Source: Schaalia sp. JY-X169 (GTDB lineage: Bacteria > Actinomycetota > Actinomycetes > Actinomycetales > Actinomycetaceae). From it: a stretch of 64,000 nucleotides of DNA. A program made the position numbers and the translations under genes. The stretch is from assembly GCF_014069575.1 (NCBI RefSeq), contig NZ_CP059675.1:2170001-2234000 (forward strand). The letters are read 5' to 3'. Positions within the stretch are counted from its first letter, which is position 1. Each line of letters opens with the position of its first letter. Of the stretch, positions 23,465 through 32,235 are shown in pieces. The notes beneath the pieces were generated by a model, which saw nothing but the letters and a program-made list of their open reading frames with translations, was not told where the DNA came from and made no database searches.

Positions 23465-25479
23465 CACAGTTGCTCATTTATTGGCGCTGGTGGATCAACC
23501 TCGTCATTTGCGAGACCTACGGGGTGGCCGAGAACCGCACCTTCCACAGCGCCATGATATCCGTAGTTCCACACTTCACGTTTAGGCTGCTTCTCTATAC
23601 CGACAAAGATCTCTGCCAAGCCCTTTTCATCAATAGTTTCCACATCAAGCAGTTTGACTGCCAGGGTGTCAAGCACATGACGGTTGCGCGTGAGGATTGT
23701 CCACGCCTCACTGATCGCATCATCAATCAGCGTGCGAACCTGTTCGTCAATCATTGTTGACTGGTGATCGGAGATCCCCAAACCTCTGCCCTGGCCAACC
23801 TCACGACCAACAAACGGATCTGTATCCTGTTGTCCGAGCTTCACAATGCCTACCGACGTGGTCATGCCGTAGTCCGTAACCATAGCTCGAGCCGTCTTGG
23901 TCGCCTTTTCAATGTCGTTTGCGGCTCCCGTGGACGGATCACGGAACACGACCTCTTCCGCCACACGTCCACCCATTGCGTAAACCAGGTCGTCAAGAAG
24001 CTGGTTGCGGGTCTTCGAATAGCGGTCCTCTGTCGGCATCACCATCGTGTATCCGAGGGCGCGTCCACGCGGCAGGATCGTCACCTTGGTGACTGGGTCC
24101 GTGTACTGCAAGGCAGCCGCGCACACCGCATGTCCCGCCTCATGGTAGGCAGTCACATACTTGTCATGCTCATTCATGACGCGGGTGCGCTTCTGAGGCC
24201 CAGCAATGACTCGATCTATCGCCTCATCGATTGCGCGCATGTCAATCAGGTCCGCATTCGAGCGCGCAGTTAGCAGAGCAGCTTCGTTGAGGACATTTGC
24301 GAGGTCAGCTCCGGTAAAGCCCGGAGTGCGCTTCGCGACCTGGTACAGGTCGATGTCCTTGGTGAGAGGCTTTCCCTGCGCATGAACATGAAGGATTGCC
24401 TGGCGCCCCTTCAGGTCTGGGGCTTCCACGGCGATTTGGCGGTCGAAACGCCCTGGGCGCAGCAGCGCTGGATCAAGGATGTCGGGGCGGTTTGTCGCAG
24501 CAATCATGATGACGTTGGTGCGCGCATCGAAGCCATCGAGTTCGACCAGCATCTGGTTCAGTGTCTGCTCACGTTCATCGTTGCCGCCACCGATCCCGGA
24601 ACCACGATGACGGCCAATCGCGTCAATCTCATCCACGAAGATGATTGCAGGTGCAGCCTTGCGCGCCTTGTTGAAGAGGTCACGAACGCGGGAAGCACCG
24701 ACACCGACGTAAAGCTCCATAAACTCTGATCCAGAGATCGAGAAGAATGGCACCTTTGCTTCCCCAGCAACCGCCTTAGCCAGCAACGTCTTGCCTGTTC
24801 CTGGGGGCCCATAAAGAAGCACGCCCCGGGGAATCTTGGCGCCAACTGACGTGAATTTCGACGGAGCCACCAGAAACTCTTTGATTTCCTCTAGTTCCTC
24901 TACCGCTTCATCCTCACCCGCAACATCGGCAAAAGTTATCTCAGGGTTCTCTTCATTGAATTCCTTAGCCTTAGACGAGGAGAAAGAGCCCATCATTCCG
25001 CCCCGTGTTGAGCGTGACATGAGGAACCAAAAAGCACCCAGAATCAGGATCATGGGAAGCATCAGTTGCAGCATGGATCCCAGCACGGAACTCTGCGGGT
25101 ACATCGCGTTGTACCCAAGCTTGGGATCGGCGTCCTCAATCAACGTGAGGATCTCATCCGTCTGGGCCCGAGCGTAGGTGAAGGTGATGCTGGTACCCAG
25201 TTCCTTGGCCGGATCCTCAACCGAGGTCGACTTGTGGGTGTAGGGCTGCGCCAACTGCATCGTGACCTGCTGGGTGCCATCGTTCAGCACCGCTGATTCG
25301 ACACCTTCGGTACGAAGGATCTCCATACCCTCAGATGTGTTGACCATCCCCGGTTGAAGCAGACGCCAAACCATCCAGCCAATCATCATCAGGGCAAGTA
25401 GTGGCACCACAATGTAGGGCCACACCTTTGATGCGGGCTTCTTTCCCTTTTCCTTATCTTTGGGAGCAGACGAGGCCAT
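23464..25479 (-). CDS. ftsH: ATP-dependent zinc metalloprotease FtsH
   Basis: A 671-aa membrane-anchored AAA+ protease. Two membrane helices flank an extracytoplasmic domain ([20 protein letters not shown] and [18 protein letters not shown]). Walker A GPPGTGKT, Walker [16 protein letters not shown], the SRH region [18 protein letters not shown] and the zinc-protease motif [10 protein letters not shown] follow. It degrades misfolded membrane proteins and short-lived regulators. Gene order hpt-ftsH-folE is conserved in actinobacteria. The ATG follows the hpt stop directly (TAGTAAATG). Confidence 0.96.
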   Translation of the reverse strand: MASSAPKDKEKGKKPASKVWPYIVVPLLALMMIGWMVWRLLQPGMVNTSEGMEILRTEGVESAVLNDGTQQVTMQLAQPYTHKSTSVEDPAKELGTSITFTYARAQTDEILTLIEDADPKLGYNAMYPQSSVLGSMLQLMLPMILILGAFWFLMSRSTRGGMMGSFSSSKAKEFNEENPEITFADVAGEDEAVEELEEIKEFLVAPSKFTSVGAKIPRGVLLYGPPGTGKTLLAKAVAGEAKVPFFSISGSEFMELYVGVGASRVRDLFNKARKAAPAIIFVDEIDAIGRHRGSGIGGGNDEREQTLNQMLVELDGFDARTNVIMIAATNRPDILDPALLRPGRFDRQIAVEAPDLKGRQAILHVHAQGKPLTKDIDLYQVAKRTPGFTGADLANVLNEAALLTARSNADLIDMRAIDEAIDRVIAGPQKRTRVMNEHDKYVTAYHEAGHAVCAAALQYTDPVTKVTILPRGRALGYTMVMPTEDRYSKTRNQLLDDLVYAMGGRVAEEVVFRDPSTGAANDIEKATKTARAMVTDYGMTTSVGIVKLGQQDTDPFVGREVGQGRGLGISDHQSTMIDEQVRTLIDDAISEAWTILTRNRHVLDTLAVKLLDVETIDEKGLAEIFVGIEKQPKREVWNYGYHGAVEGAVLGHPVGLANDEVDPPAPINEQL

Positions 25480-25482
25480 TTA

Positions 25483-26046
25483 CTATTCGCCTTCAACTTC
25501 GTATACGTGGCGCGCCAATGTGCCGACGAAGGGCAGGTGGCGGTAATCTTCAGCAAAATCGAGCCCATAACCGATCACGAACTCGTTGGGGATATCAAAT
25601 CCGACGTAGTTCGCATCGACGGCAACCTTTGCCGCGTCCGGTTTACGCAAGACCGCGAGGATAGAAACTGACTTTGCCCCGCGGTTCAAGAGGTTCTCCC
25701 TAAGCCAATGCAGAGTAAGTCCGGAGTCGATAATGTCCTCAACGATGAGGACATTTCGTCCATGAACGTCAGCATCGAGGTCTTTGAGGATACGAACCAC
25801 ACCGGAGCTCTTGGTCCCTGCCCCGTAGGATGACACGGCCATCCAGTCCATCTCTACTGGTCGATGGATCTTTCTGGACAGATCGACCATTGCTGGAGCC
25901 GCACCCTTCAGCACGCCAACCAACAGCAGGTCACCTTCCGGATAGTCCCGGTCGATTTGGGCAGCCAGCTCCGAAAGTCTCTGGTCCAGTTCTTCCTCAG
26001 ATATCAAGACCTTTTCGAGGGCGTTCCCCATGTCGTTCGCGTCCAC
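25483..26046 (-). CDS. hpt: Hypoxanthine phosphoribosyltransferase
   Basis: A 187-aa purine-salvage enzyme that transfers ribose phosphate from PRPP to hypoxanthine or guanine. The PRPP-binding signature VLIVEDIIDSGLTL is present, as are LLVGVLKGAAPAMVDL, the flexible-loop segment MAVSSYGAGTKSSGVV and the base-binding FVIGYGLDFAEDYRHLP. The start is GTG at 26046 behind GAAGGGAG. It lies between tilS and ftsH in the conserved block. The 176 bp between it and tilS contain a degenerate copy of the tilS 3' end. Confidence 0.95.
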   Translation of the reverse strand: MDANDMGNALEKVLISEEELDQRLSELAAQIDRDYPEGDLLLVGVLKGAAPAMVDLSRKIHRPVEMDWMAVSSYGAGTKSSGVVRILKDLDADVHGRNVLIVEDIIDSGLTLHWLRENLLNRGAKSVSILAVLRKPDAAKVAVDANYVGFDIPNEFVIGYGLDFAEDYRHLPFVGTLARHVYEVEGE

Positions 26047-26071
26047 TCATACTCCCTTCGCTGGTTCTGCG

Positions 26072-26215
26072 GCAAGACGGCAGCCTAGTTTTAGATCTCT
26101 CCACTCTAGTGCCTGCCACCGACATCTCCGTTCTCGGTGACCTCTGCCCGTTGCTGCTGTTCATTACCAGCTGATCGAGAGAACGCACCTGTGCAGCGAA
26201 CGAACAGTCTCCCGT
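26072..26215 (-). pseudogene. Degenerate duplicate of the tilS 3' end
   Basis: The minus strand encodes VRSLDQLVMNSSNGQRSPRT followed by EMSVAGTRVERSK. This parallels the tilS C-terminus LRSLDQLVINSRSGPRSPIG followed by KIVSLPGGWTAKRSR. At DNA level, TGATCGAGAGAACGCA with its flanks occurs in both places (starting 26172 and 26371), an offset of about 198 bp. It lies in the tilS-hpt gap and has no start codon of its own. I infer a local tandem duplication followed by decay. Confidence 0.8.
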
Positions 26216-26222
26216 GTGCATT

Positions 26223-27461
26223 TCAGGAGTCTGCAGGGGTAAGAACTCCAAGCGTCTTGGGTTTGCGGAATATTAGGCTCTTCCTGCTCCGTTTCGCCGT
26301 CCAACCCCCAGGCAACGACACGATCTTGCCGATCGGTGATCGTGGACCGCTTCTGCTATTGATTACCAACTGATCGAGAGAACGCAACTGCGCGCTGTGC
26401 AATGGTTCCTCAAGAGAAGATGCCACCGCCCCCCATACCAACAGGTAGACCCTTTTTCGAAGGGCCAGAGGAAGATCCGCGACCGCCTCAACGTCGATAC
26501 TGTTGTCCTCCGCTCCCTTTTCCCAAACGCGGTCTAGCGCATCGTCTGCAAGCATGCTGAGCGCGTCTTCATCCTCGGCCAACAGTTGCGCAACCCGCGC
26601 CAACGCCGGAATGGGATCCTGCCCGAGGGCGTCGCCTAGGCGTGGCAAAACGTCGTGCCGCAAGGCCGTCCTGGGGAGTGCGGCTCCCGAAGCACTGGTC
26701 CAAGCCCCTTCTGCAGAGTTACTCGGATCATTGACCCACGTCAATCCAAGGGCCCGGCAGAACGCCACTGTATCGGTGCGACGAACACACAGCAGTGGCC
26801 TACCCCTGTGCAGGGTGGTCGTCGGTCTTTCGTCATCGTTCCCGCCCTCGTCGTCAATGCCCGAGGTCGCCACCACAACCCTCTCCCTCATCGCCGCAAG
26901 CGACCGTGGACTGGCTCCCCGGCCAAGCCGCATGAGGACGGTCTCTGCCTGATCATCCTGGGTGTGACCGTAGAGAATGTCTACAGATCCGAGGGGTCGG
27001 CCCGCGCCTCTTTTCGTGGCCCACTCAAGCGCGTACTTGTTGAGAAGTTGGTGGCGAACTTCCCTCCCCCAACCCTCCAAGGGGTGTTCGAGGTCGACCC
27101 CGGTTGTGTCCGCCTGCAGCACCGCGACCTCGGGACACCCCAGTGCGTACAGCTGCCCTTCTACTTCGAGGGCCTCCGCCTCCGATTCCTTGCGTAACCC
27201 GTGGTTCACAATCGCGGCGGTGTAGGGAATCTGCATCCGTTCCGCCACATCTGCGGCGGCAACTGCCAGGGAAAGGGAGTCCGCCCCTCCAGAAACTGCC
27301 AGGACGATTCCCGACCCACCGGAGACTTGGTGGGACCGGTCAAAATATCGTTGTAGGTAGTTGCGGACAGCCAGCGATACTGGGCGGGCTTCCAATGGAG
27401 GGGTGGCTCCCACAACCATTGACGGCGACATGAATTTGGGGGTGATGGGTGGGAAGTCCAT
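26223..27461 (-). CDS. tilS: tRNA(Ile)-lysidine synthase
   Basis: A 412-aa N-type ATP pyrophosphatase that attaches lysine to C34 of tRNA-Ile(CAU), giving it AUA specificity. The PP-loop LAVSGGADSLSLA is intact. AAIVNHGLRKESEAEA, YGHTQDDQAETVLMRLGRG and the ALGLTWVNDPSN segment follow. The C-terminal substrate-binding region is shorter than in E. coli, as usual in actinobacteria. The ATG at 27461 follows the dacB stop by a few bases; a far upstream frame start inside dacB is not used. Its 3' end is duplicated just downstream. Confidence 0.93.
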   Translation of the reverse strand: MDFPPITPKFMSPSMVVGATPPLEARPVSLAVRNYLQRYFDRSHQVSGGSGIVLAVSGGADSLSLAVAAADVAERMQIPYTAAIVNHGLRKESEAEALEVEGQLYALGCPEVAVLQADTTGVDLEHPLEGWGREVRHQLLNKYALEWATKRGAGRPLGSVDILYGHTQDDQAETVLMRLGRGASPRSLAAMRERVVVATSGIDDEGGNDDERPTTTLHRGRPLLCVRRTDTVAFCRALGLTWVNDPSNSAEGAWTSASGAALPRTALRHDVLPRLGDALGQDPIPALARVAQLLAEDEDALSMLADDALDRVWEKGAEDNSIDVEAVADLPLALRKRVYLLVWGAVASSLEEPLHSAQLRSLDQLVINSRSGPRSPIGKIVSLPGGWTAKRSRKSLIFRKPKTLGVLTPADS

Positions 27462-27465
27462 TGCT

Positions 27466-28848
27466 CTAACTATCAGCCAGTGCCGTAACGAAGGCGTCCA
27501 ATGTGGGTCGATACCATCCAGCACCATCATCCGGAACATCATCTGCGCCCACTGCAAAAATGAGCGTCTGTCCTGATTGGTTCGTGACCACCCCTGCCAG
27601 AGTTGCCACCGCACCCAAAGAGCCGGTCTTCGCAGCGACATTCCCTGAGGCGCTGCCCGTGTCGAAGCGATCCGTGAGAGTACCCGTGAATCCCCCGACG
27701 GGGAAGAATCGTGTCAATGATCCGGAGGCGACAGTTGGTGACGCTGACGAGAGAATCGTGTCTGTGAGTGTTTGAGGGGCCACCTTCGTCCTTGAATCCA
27801 ATCCGGAGCAGTCGTAGGGGGTAAAGCCCTCCGTTGAGATTCGTTGCTCATCCAAGTAGCGCGAGAGTGCTCGCGTGGACTCCGCTAATGTTGCGGACGC
27901 TCCCAAGTAGGAGCTCGCAGCCAGGTGACAGTACTGCTCTGCGAGCGTGTTGTCTGATGTTGTCGCCATGAAATCAATCTGGTCGAGGACGGTTGCAGAG
28001 TGAACGGTAGCGACCTCGGACGCGTCTGCAGGCGGCTGACCGGGGGTGATGGTTTGTACCGTGATTCCACGACTCCTCAGGGATTCTGCGAATGCGTCAG
28101 CTACCTGCGCAGCGGAGTCCTCGACGAACTGCCAAGCACCGGGGGAGGTGCGCCCCGTGTCAATGGCGAAGGCTCCCACATCTCCGCCAAAGTCGGTGAC
28201 TTCCTGTTCCTCCCATCCGGGTGGTCGCAGGGGGCCGTCAAACAGCTGGTTTTGGTAGGTAAGGGTCACCGTGGTCACACCGTCAGCGCTCAGGGCGTCA
28301 GCAGTATCTTGTGCGAGGTCGGCTAGGCCGGCATGCCCGACAACAGCGTCGGGATTGCCCGTCCCGGCTGAGAGCAAGAGGTCACCCTCGCCCCAGAGGT
28401 AAAGGGCACCGCCAGTCCGGGATACTCCTGTCGTGAGGACCGTGTCAGGGCGGAGGACGGAGAGCGCGAAGTATGAGGTCAACACTTTCATCGTGGACGC
28501 GGGTGTGTGAGCAGTAGAGTCATTGGCAGCGAAAACGACAGCGCCCGTGTCGGCATCCACCACGCGGACCCACGGTGTCCACTTACCCGTTTGCGCCACT
28601 TCTGAAAAACTCGCCCAGGCCGCCTCAATCGCCGCCAGGTCAAGCGATTTGGCCGCAGACTCCCCGCTTTGGACAGCGTCGCCCTCGACCACCGCGGTGG
28701 GAATAGCAGGTGGAGGCAGAGGAGACCCGAAGCCTGGAGTTGAGAGGATTGGAGCCCAACGCGCAAGGCCAAAAACAATGAAAACCAACAGGATGACCAA
28801 AATGGTCACGGTTGCGCCTACAATTACGGGGAATGCACGGCGACGCAT
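27466..28848 (-). CDS. dacB: D-alanyl-D-alanine carboxypeptidase / endopeptidase (PBP4-type, S13)
   Basis: A 460-aa class C penicillin-binding protein acting outside the membrane on peptidoglycan stem peptides. An N-terminal signal/anchor (FPVIVGATVTILVILLVFIV) precedes the catalytic triplet motifs. These are SxxK in TPASTMKVLTS, SxN in TSDNTLAEQ and KTG in VAAKTGSLGAV. The segment between SxxK and SxN is long, as in PBP4. I chose the ATG at 28848 behind GGGAGG rather than the GTG 13 codons upstream. It is divergent from ppa and upstream of tilS. Confidence 0.92.
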   Translation of the reverse strand: MRRRAFPVIVGATVTILVILLVFIVFGLARWAPILSTPGFGSPLPPPAIPTAVVEGDAVQSGESAAKSLDLAAIEAAWASFSEVAQTGKWTPWVRVVDADTGAVVFAANDSTAHTPASTMKVLTSYFALSVLRPDTVLTTGVSRTGGALYLWGEGDLLLSAGTGNPDAVVGHAGLADLAQDTADALSADGVTTVTLTYQNQLFDGPLRPPGWEEQEVTDFGGDVGAFAIDTGRTSPGAWQFVEDSAAQVADAFAESLRSRGITVQTITPGQPPADASEVATVHSATVLDQIDFMATTSDNTLAEQYCHLAASSYLGASATLAESTRALSRYLDEQRISTEGFTPYDCSGLDSRTKVAPQTLTDTILSSASPTVASGSLTRFFPVGGFTGTLTDRFDTGSASGNVAAKTGSLGAVATLAGVVTNQSGQTLIFAVGADDVPDDGAGWYRPTLDAFVTALADS

Positions 28849-28943
28849 TTCACCTCCCACTGACGACTGACCGGGTGACCGTTTCACCCTAGTTCACCAC
28901 GGAGGGGTAGCAGCGTCGGAACACACGCTATGAAAGGTCAACA

Positions 28944-29444
28944 ATGGAGTTCGATGTAACGGTCGAGATCCCCAAGGGGAACCGCAACAAGTACGAGATT
29001 GATCATGAAACGGGCCGAATCCGCCTTGACCGCCTCTTGTTTACCTCCACGCGCTACCCCGATGACTACGGGTTTATTGATGACACGCTGGGCGAAGACG
29101 GAGATCCTTTGGATGCCTTGGTGCTGCTTGAGGAGCCAACATTCCCCGGGTGTGTAATTCGGTGTCGTGCTCTTGGCATGTTCCGCATGAAGGATGAAAT
29201 GGGCGGCGACGACAAGGTGCTCTGCGTGCCGGCCGGAGATCACCGTGCAGCGTGGCGCACTGAGATCGAGGACGTGTCGGAGTTCCACCGCCTCGAGATT
29301 CAACACTTCTTTGAGGTTTACAAAGACCTTGAGCCCGGAAAATCAGTTGAGGGCGCACACTGGGTTGGACGCGCCGACGCTGAGATCGAAATCAAGCGTT
29401 CATTTGAACGACTCAAGAGAGCTGAAGCGAAGGGCTCTCACTGA
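28944..29444 (+). CDS. ppa: Inorganic pyrophosphatase (family I)
   Basis: A 166-aa soluble pyrophosphatase that hydrolyses PPi to Pi and so pulls biosynthetic reactions. Family I residues are intact: [15 protein letters not shown], the metal-binding [17 protein letters not shown] (DxDPxD type), VLCVPAGD and [12 protein letters not shown]. The ATG follows GAAAGG. The window also encodes two PPi-using or PPi-forming PEP enzymes, so PPi hydrolysis would have to be balanced against PPi use. Its stop codon directly abuts that of the NlpC gene. Confidence 0.95.
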   Translation: MEFDVTVEIPKGNRNKYEIDHETGRIRLDRLLFTSTRYPDDYGFIDDTLGEDGDPLDALVLLEEPTFPGCVIRCRALGMFRMKDEMGGDDKVLCVPAGDHRAAWRTEIEDVSEFHRLEIQHFFEVYKDLEPGKSVEGAHWVGRADAEIEIKRSFERLKRAEAKGSH

Positions 29445-30785
29445 TCAGACGCGCACCGCGTAAGGCATGATGCTACCGACACTGAAGAGAGAATCGGTTC
29501 GCACCACACTCCCCGGAACGGGAGCGTGAAGGATCTGTCCACCGCCAATGTAGAAGGCAACATGATAGATGCCACTCGAGCTGCCGTTGGAAGACCAAAA
29601 GATCAGGTCGCCGGCCTGCGCTTGCGAGAATGGCACTTGAGTTCCACCGAAGTACTGCGCGGATGAGACTCGCGGCACAGATTTCCCGACCTGGGCGAAA
29701 GACCACTTGACTAACCCCGAGCAGTCGTAAGCGTTGGGTCCTGCTGCACCCCAAACATAGGGTTTACCGACCTGTGAACGCGCGTAGCTCAGAGCACTCG
29801 ACGATGTGCCACTTGAAGGCGGTGGGGTCGGTGTAGGTGTAGGTGTTGGCGCTGGAGTCGGTGTTGGCGTCGGTGTCGGTGTCGGAGTTGGCGCTGGAGT
29901 CGGCGCGGGTGTTGGGTTCGAAGGAGCTGGAGTTGGAGTCGGCGCTGTGTTCTGGGCCAACAAGCGGTCAAGAGCCTCTTGCTCACGCTGCGCCTCTGCC
30001 GCAGCAATGCGCTCACGTTCAAGTTCGACGGAAGTCTGCCGCTTCACAGCCAGCTCCTCGAGCATGGCGGTACGAGTGCGTTCCGCTTCTGCCACAATCT
30101 GGCTTGCCGATTCTGCGGCGGCGGCGGCCTCTTCAGCCTTCTCCGCTACTTCTACGTAGGCTTCTTCCTGCGCTGCTTTGGCCTTCTGCGCCGCTGTCTC
30201 CATGAGATCTGCAACCTGACGCAGTGCGGCAACCTGTTGCATCTGGTTATCTGCTGCCAGCCCGAAAGAAGAAACCGTGTTGCGACGTTGCTCTAGGTTG
30301 GCGAGGCCGTCCGCTTCCAGATAGGGAGCAAGCGCATCCAGGGAACCAGTGCCTCCCCTATACGCGACTTGCGCAACGCTTGCGAAGTCTTTCAAACCCA
30401 CTTCATAAGCTTCGAGGGCCTTGGATGCTTCTGCCGTGGCAGTCTTTGCCGCCTCTTTGGCCTCATCCAAACGAACCTGAGCCTGGTTTGCAGCTTCACC
30501 TGCGGTGGCTGCGGCAACGTTGGCGTCGGCGGCGGCTTGGGATGCTGCAGAAAGCTGAATCTCCAGTTGGGCTACTGACATTTCCGCGTAGGCGACCTCT
30601 TGGCGCGCGTTGTTGACATCCTCCTGAGAGGGAGCAGCCAAAGCCGCCTGTCCACCGAGTATCGCTCCGAACCCCAGCGCCATTGTCGCCAGAAGTCCCG
30701 CGGTCCTCTTAGTTGTACTTCCACGCTTCTTTGCCGTAGTTGACTGTGTCAACGTGACCACCCTTGAACTAAAACTTTGCGTCAT
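29445..30785 (-). CDS. Secreted NlpC/P60 peptidoglycan hydrolase with coiled-coil domain
   Basis: A 446-aa exported cell-wall hydrolase of the RipA type. An N-terminal signal peptide (GLLATMALGFGAILGGQAALA, likely cut after AAPSQ or ALA-AP) is followed by about 220 residues of Ala/Glu-rich coiled coil. A Pro-Thr repeat linker of about 45 residues and a C-terminal NlpC/P60 domain follow. Catalytic residues are visible: Cys in NAYDCSGLVKWSF, His in GIYHVAFYIG and a third polar residue in QILHAP. It would cut D-Glu-DAP type bonds in stem peptides, with the coiled coil regulating access. Its stop codon is immediately next to the ppa stop on the other strand. Confidence 0.92.
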   Translation of the reverse strand: MTQSFSSRVVTLTQSTTAKKRGSTTKRTAGLLATMALGFGAILGGQAALAAPSQEDVNNARQEVAYAEMSVAQLEIQLSAASQAAADANVAAATAGEAANQAQVRLDEAKEAAKTATAEASKALEAYEVGLKDFASVAQVAYRGGTGSLDALAPYLEADGLANLEQRRNTVSSFGLAADNQMQQVAALRQVADLMETAAQKAKAAQEEAYVEVAEKAEEAAAAAESASQIVAEAERTRTAMLEELAVKRQTSVELERERIAAAEAQREQEALDRLLAQNTAPTPTPAPSNPTPAPTPAPTPTPTPTPTPTPAPTPTPTPTPPPSSGTSSSALSYARSQVGKPYVWGAAGPNAYDCSGLVKWSFAQVGKSVPRVSSAQYFGGTQVPFSQAQAGDLIFWSSNGSSSGIYHVAFYIGGGQILHAPVPGSVVRTDSLFSVGSIMPYAVRV

Positions 30786-30906
30786 TACCGAACTGTCACA
30801 ACCTCAACATCCGCAACACTAGCAACAATTGCATCAGGTGTACCAGGGTTTGAATCTGTTGCTCTAATCTCTAGAGGCCAAGCGGAGGCTAATCTAGGCT
30901 GGTGAG

Positions 30907-32235
30907 ATGCACAATAGGCCGAATCACCCACACGCAGGAACCAGATCCAGCCGAAACGCGAAACCTGGTTCTGACTCAAACCTCTCAGCCCTACACATAG
31001 CCGAGCAGGGTTCGATAGAGGATATCGGCCTCCTGGACGAGGCAACATTTTTGGCCGCAGAGGCACGCCTCCCCGATGTGGACGAGGGCGGAAGCGCCAA
31101 CGTCCTCGCCCCCTGGGGAAAGAGTGGGCCACCCCGACCAGGAACCTGGGCCACCGACATTCTGGGAGAAGACTTTGAAGCGCGCACCCTACCTTTGGGT
31201 GAGGACGACGAGGGGCAAGTGGTCGCCACACTGGTTCGGAGGCGCACCCTCCAGTCTCAAGACCACAGGAGCCGAAAGAACAGTCTTCTGCGCTGGGCGA
31301 AGACTCTAGGACGCAGTCCGCGCACCAACGCGCCAAAGTTCGCCGTCCTCTACATCCACGGCAGGAACGACTACTTTTTCCATACTGAAGCCGCACGCAC
31401 GCTCAGCGAAATGGGGGGCGTCTTCTACGCCGTTGACCTCCGGAAGTTCGGACGTTCACTGCGCCCTTGGCAAACAATTGGCTACTCAGCTGACCTGGGC
31501 GACTACGACCGCGATATCGAAGCTGCAATTGCTCTGATTCGGGATGACCACCCCGACCTCCCTCTCTACATCTTCGCTCACTCGACCGGAGGCCTGATTG
31601 CCACCCTATGGGCATGGCGCAACCCGGGGGTCCTGGCCGGACTAATCCTCAACTCAGCGTGGCTCGAACTTCAGATACACACCAACATGCGGGGTGCCAT
31701 CCACCAGGTTGCCAAGAGGTTGGCGGCAGTCCGCCCTCGTGCAGCAATAATCGGCAAATCCAAGAGTGACACGTACTTCCGCTCACTCTCGGAGGGGTGG
31801 GATGCCAGCGGCCTCCAAGTACCTGCGTACTTCCAAGAGCTGACCAGCGACCCAGCGAAGGTCGGCTGGAACGTGCGTCCGGAATGGAAAGTGCCGCTTT
31901 CCTATCCGGCTCCGGCAGCTTGGCTCGCAACCATCCTCGATGGTCACGAACTAGTCGAGGAGCAAGTTCACCTCGACTGCCCGGTACTTGCCATGGCCTC
32001 CACCCGCTCGACAACCGAGGAAGACTGGTCAGAAGCAATGTTCAACAGCGACGTCGTCTTGGATGCCGACCTGATCACCGAACGTGCAGCGGACCTGTCC
32101 GACTCGGTAACCATTGCCAGATTCCCAGGGAAACACGACCTGCTCCTGTCCGACCCCCCAGTTCGAGCCGACATTTACGCCACCATCAAGCGGTGGCTCA
32201 CCTACGTCTCAGAAAGCTCTACTGAGACTGATTAA
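30907..32235 (+). CDS. Alpha/beta hydrolase (serine aminopeptidase / lysophospholipase-like)
   Basis: A 442-aa protein with an unassigned N-terminal region of about 150 residues and an alpha/beta-hydrolase core. The oxyanion-hole region is LYIHGRNDYFFHTEA, the nucleophile elbow is IFAHSTGGLIATLWA (Ser in AHSTGG), and a C-terminal FPGKHDLLLSD supplies the likely catalytic His. The core resembles S33 serine-aminopeptidase / monoglyceride-lipase-type proteins. No signal peptide is seen. The last 17 bp overlap the 3' end of the convergent gene at 32219. Substrate unknown. Confidence 0.8.
   Translation: MHNRPNHPHAGTRSSRNAKPGSDSNLSALHIAEQGSIEDIGLLDEATFLAAEARLPDVDEGGSANVLAPWGKSGPPRPGTWATDILGEDFEARTLPLGEDDEGQVVATLVRRRTLQSQDHRSRKNSLLRWAKTLGRSPRTNAPKFAVLYIHGRNDYFFHTEAARTLSEMGGVFYAVDLRKFGRSLRPWQTIGYSADLGDYDRDIEAAIALIRDDHPDLPLYIFAHSTGGLIATLWAWRNPGVLAGLILNSAWLELQIHTNMRGAIHQVAKRLAAVRPRAAIIGKSKSDTYFRSLSEGWDASGLQVPAYFQELTSDPAKVGWNVRPEWKVPLSYPAPAAWLATILDGHELVEEQVHLDCPVLAMASTRSTTEEDWSEAMFNSDVVLDADLITERAADLSDSVTIARFPGKHDLLLSDPPVRADIYATIKRWLTYVSESSTETD

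Noticed and set aside
29820-29960. GT-rich repeat as an intergenic repeat element
   Set aside because: It encodes the Pro-Thr linker of the NlpC/P60 protein on the minus strand and is therefore coding repeat sequence.
30786-30906. c-di-AMP (ydaO-type) riboswitch before the NlpC/P60 gene
   Set aside because: Actinobacterial cell-wall hydrolase genes often carry one, but the 121-bp leader is too short and I see none of the conserved blocks.
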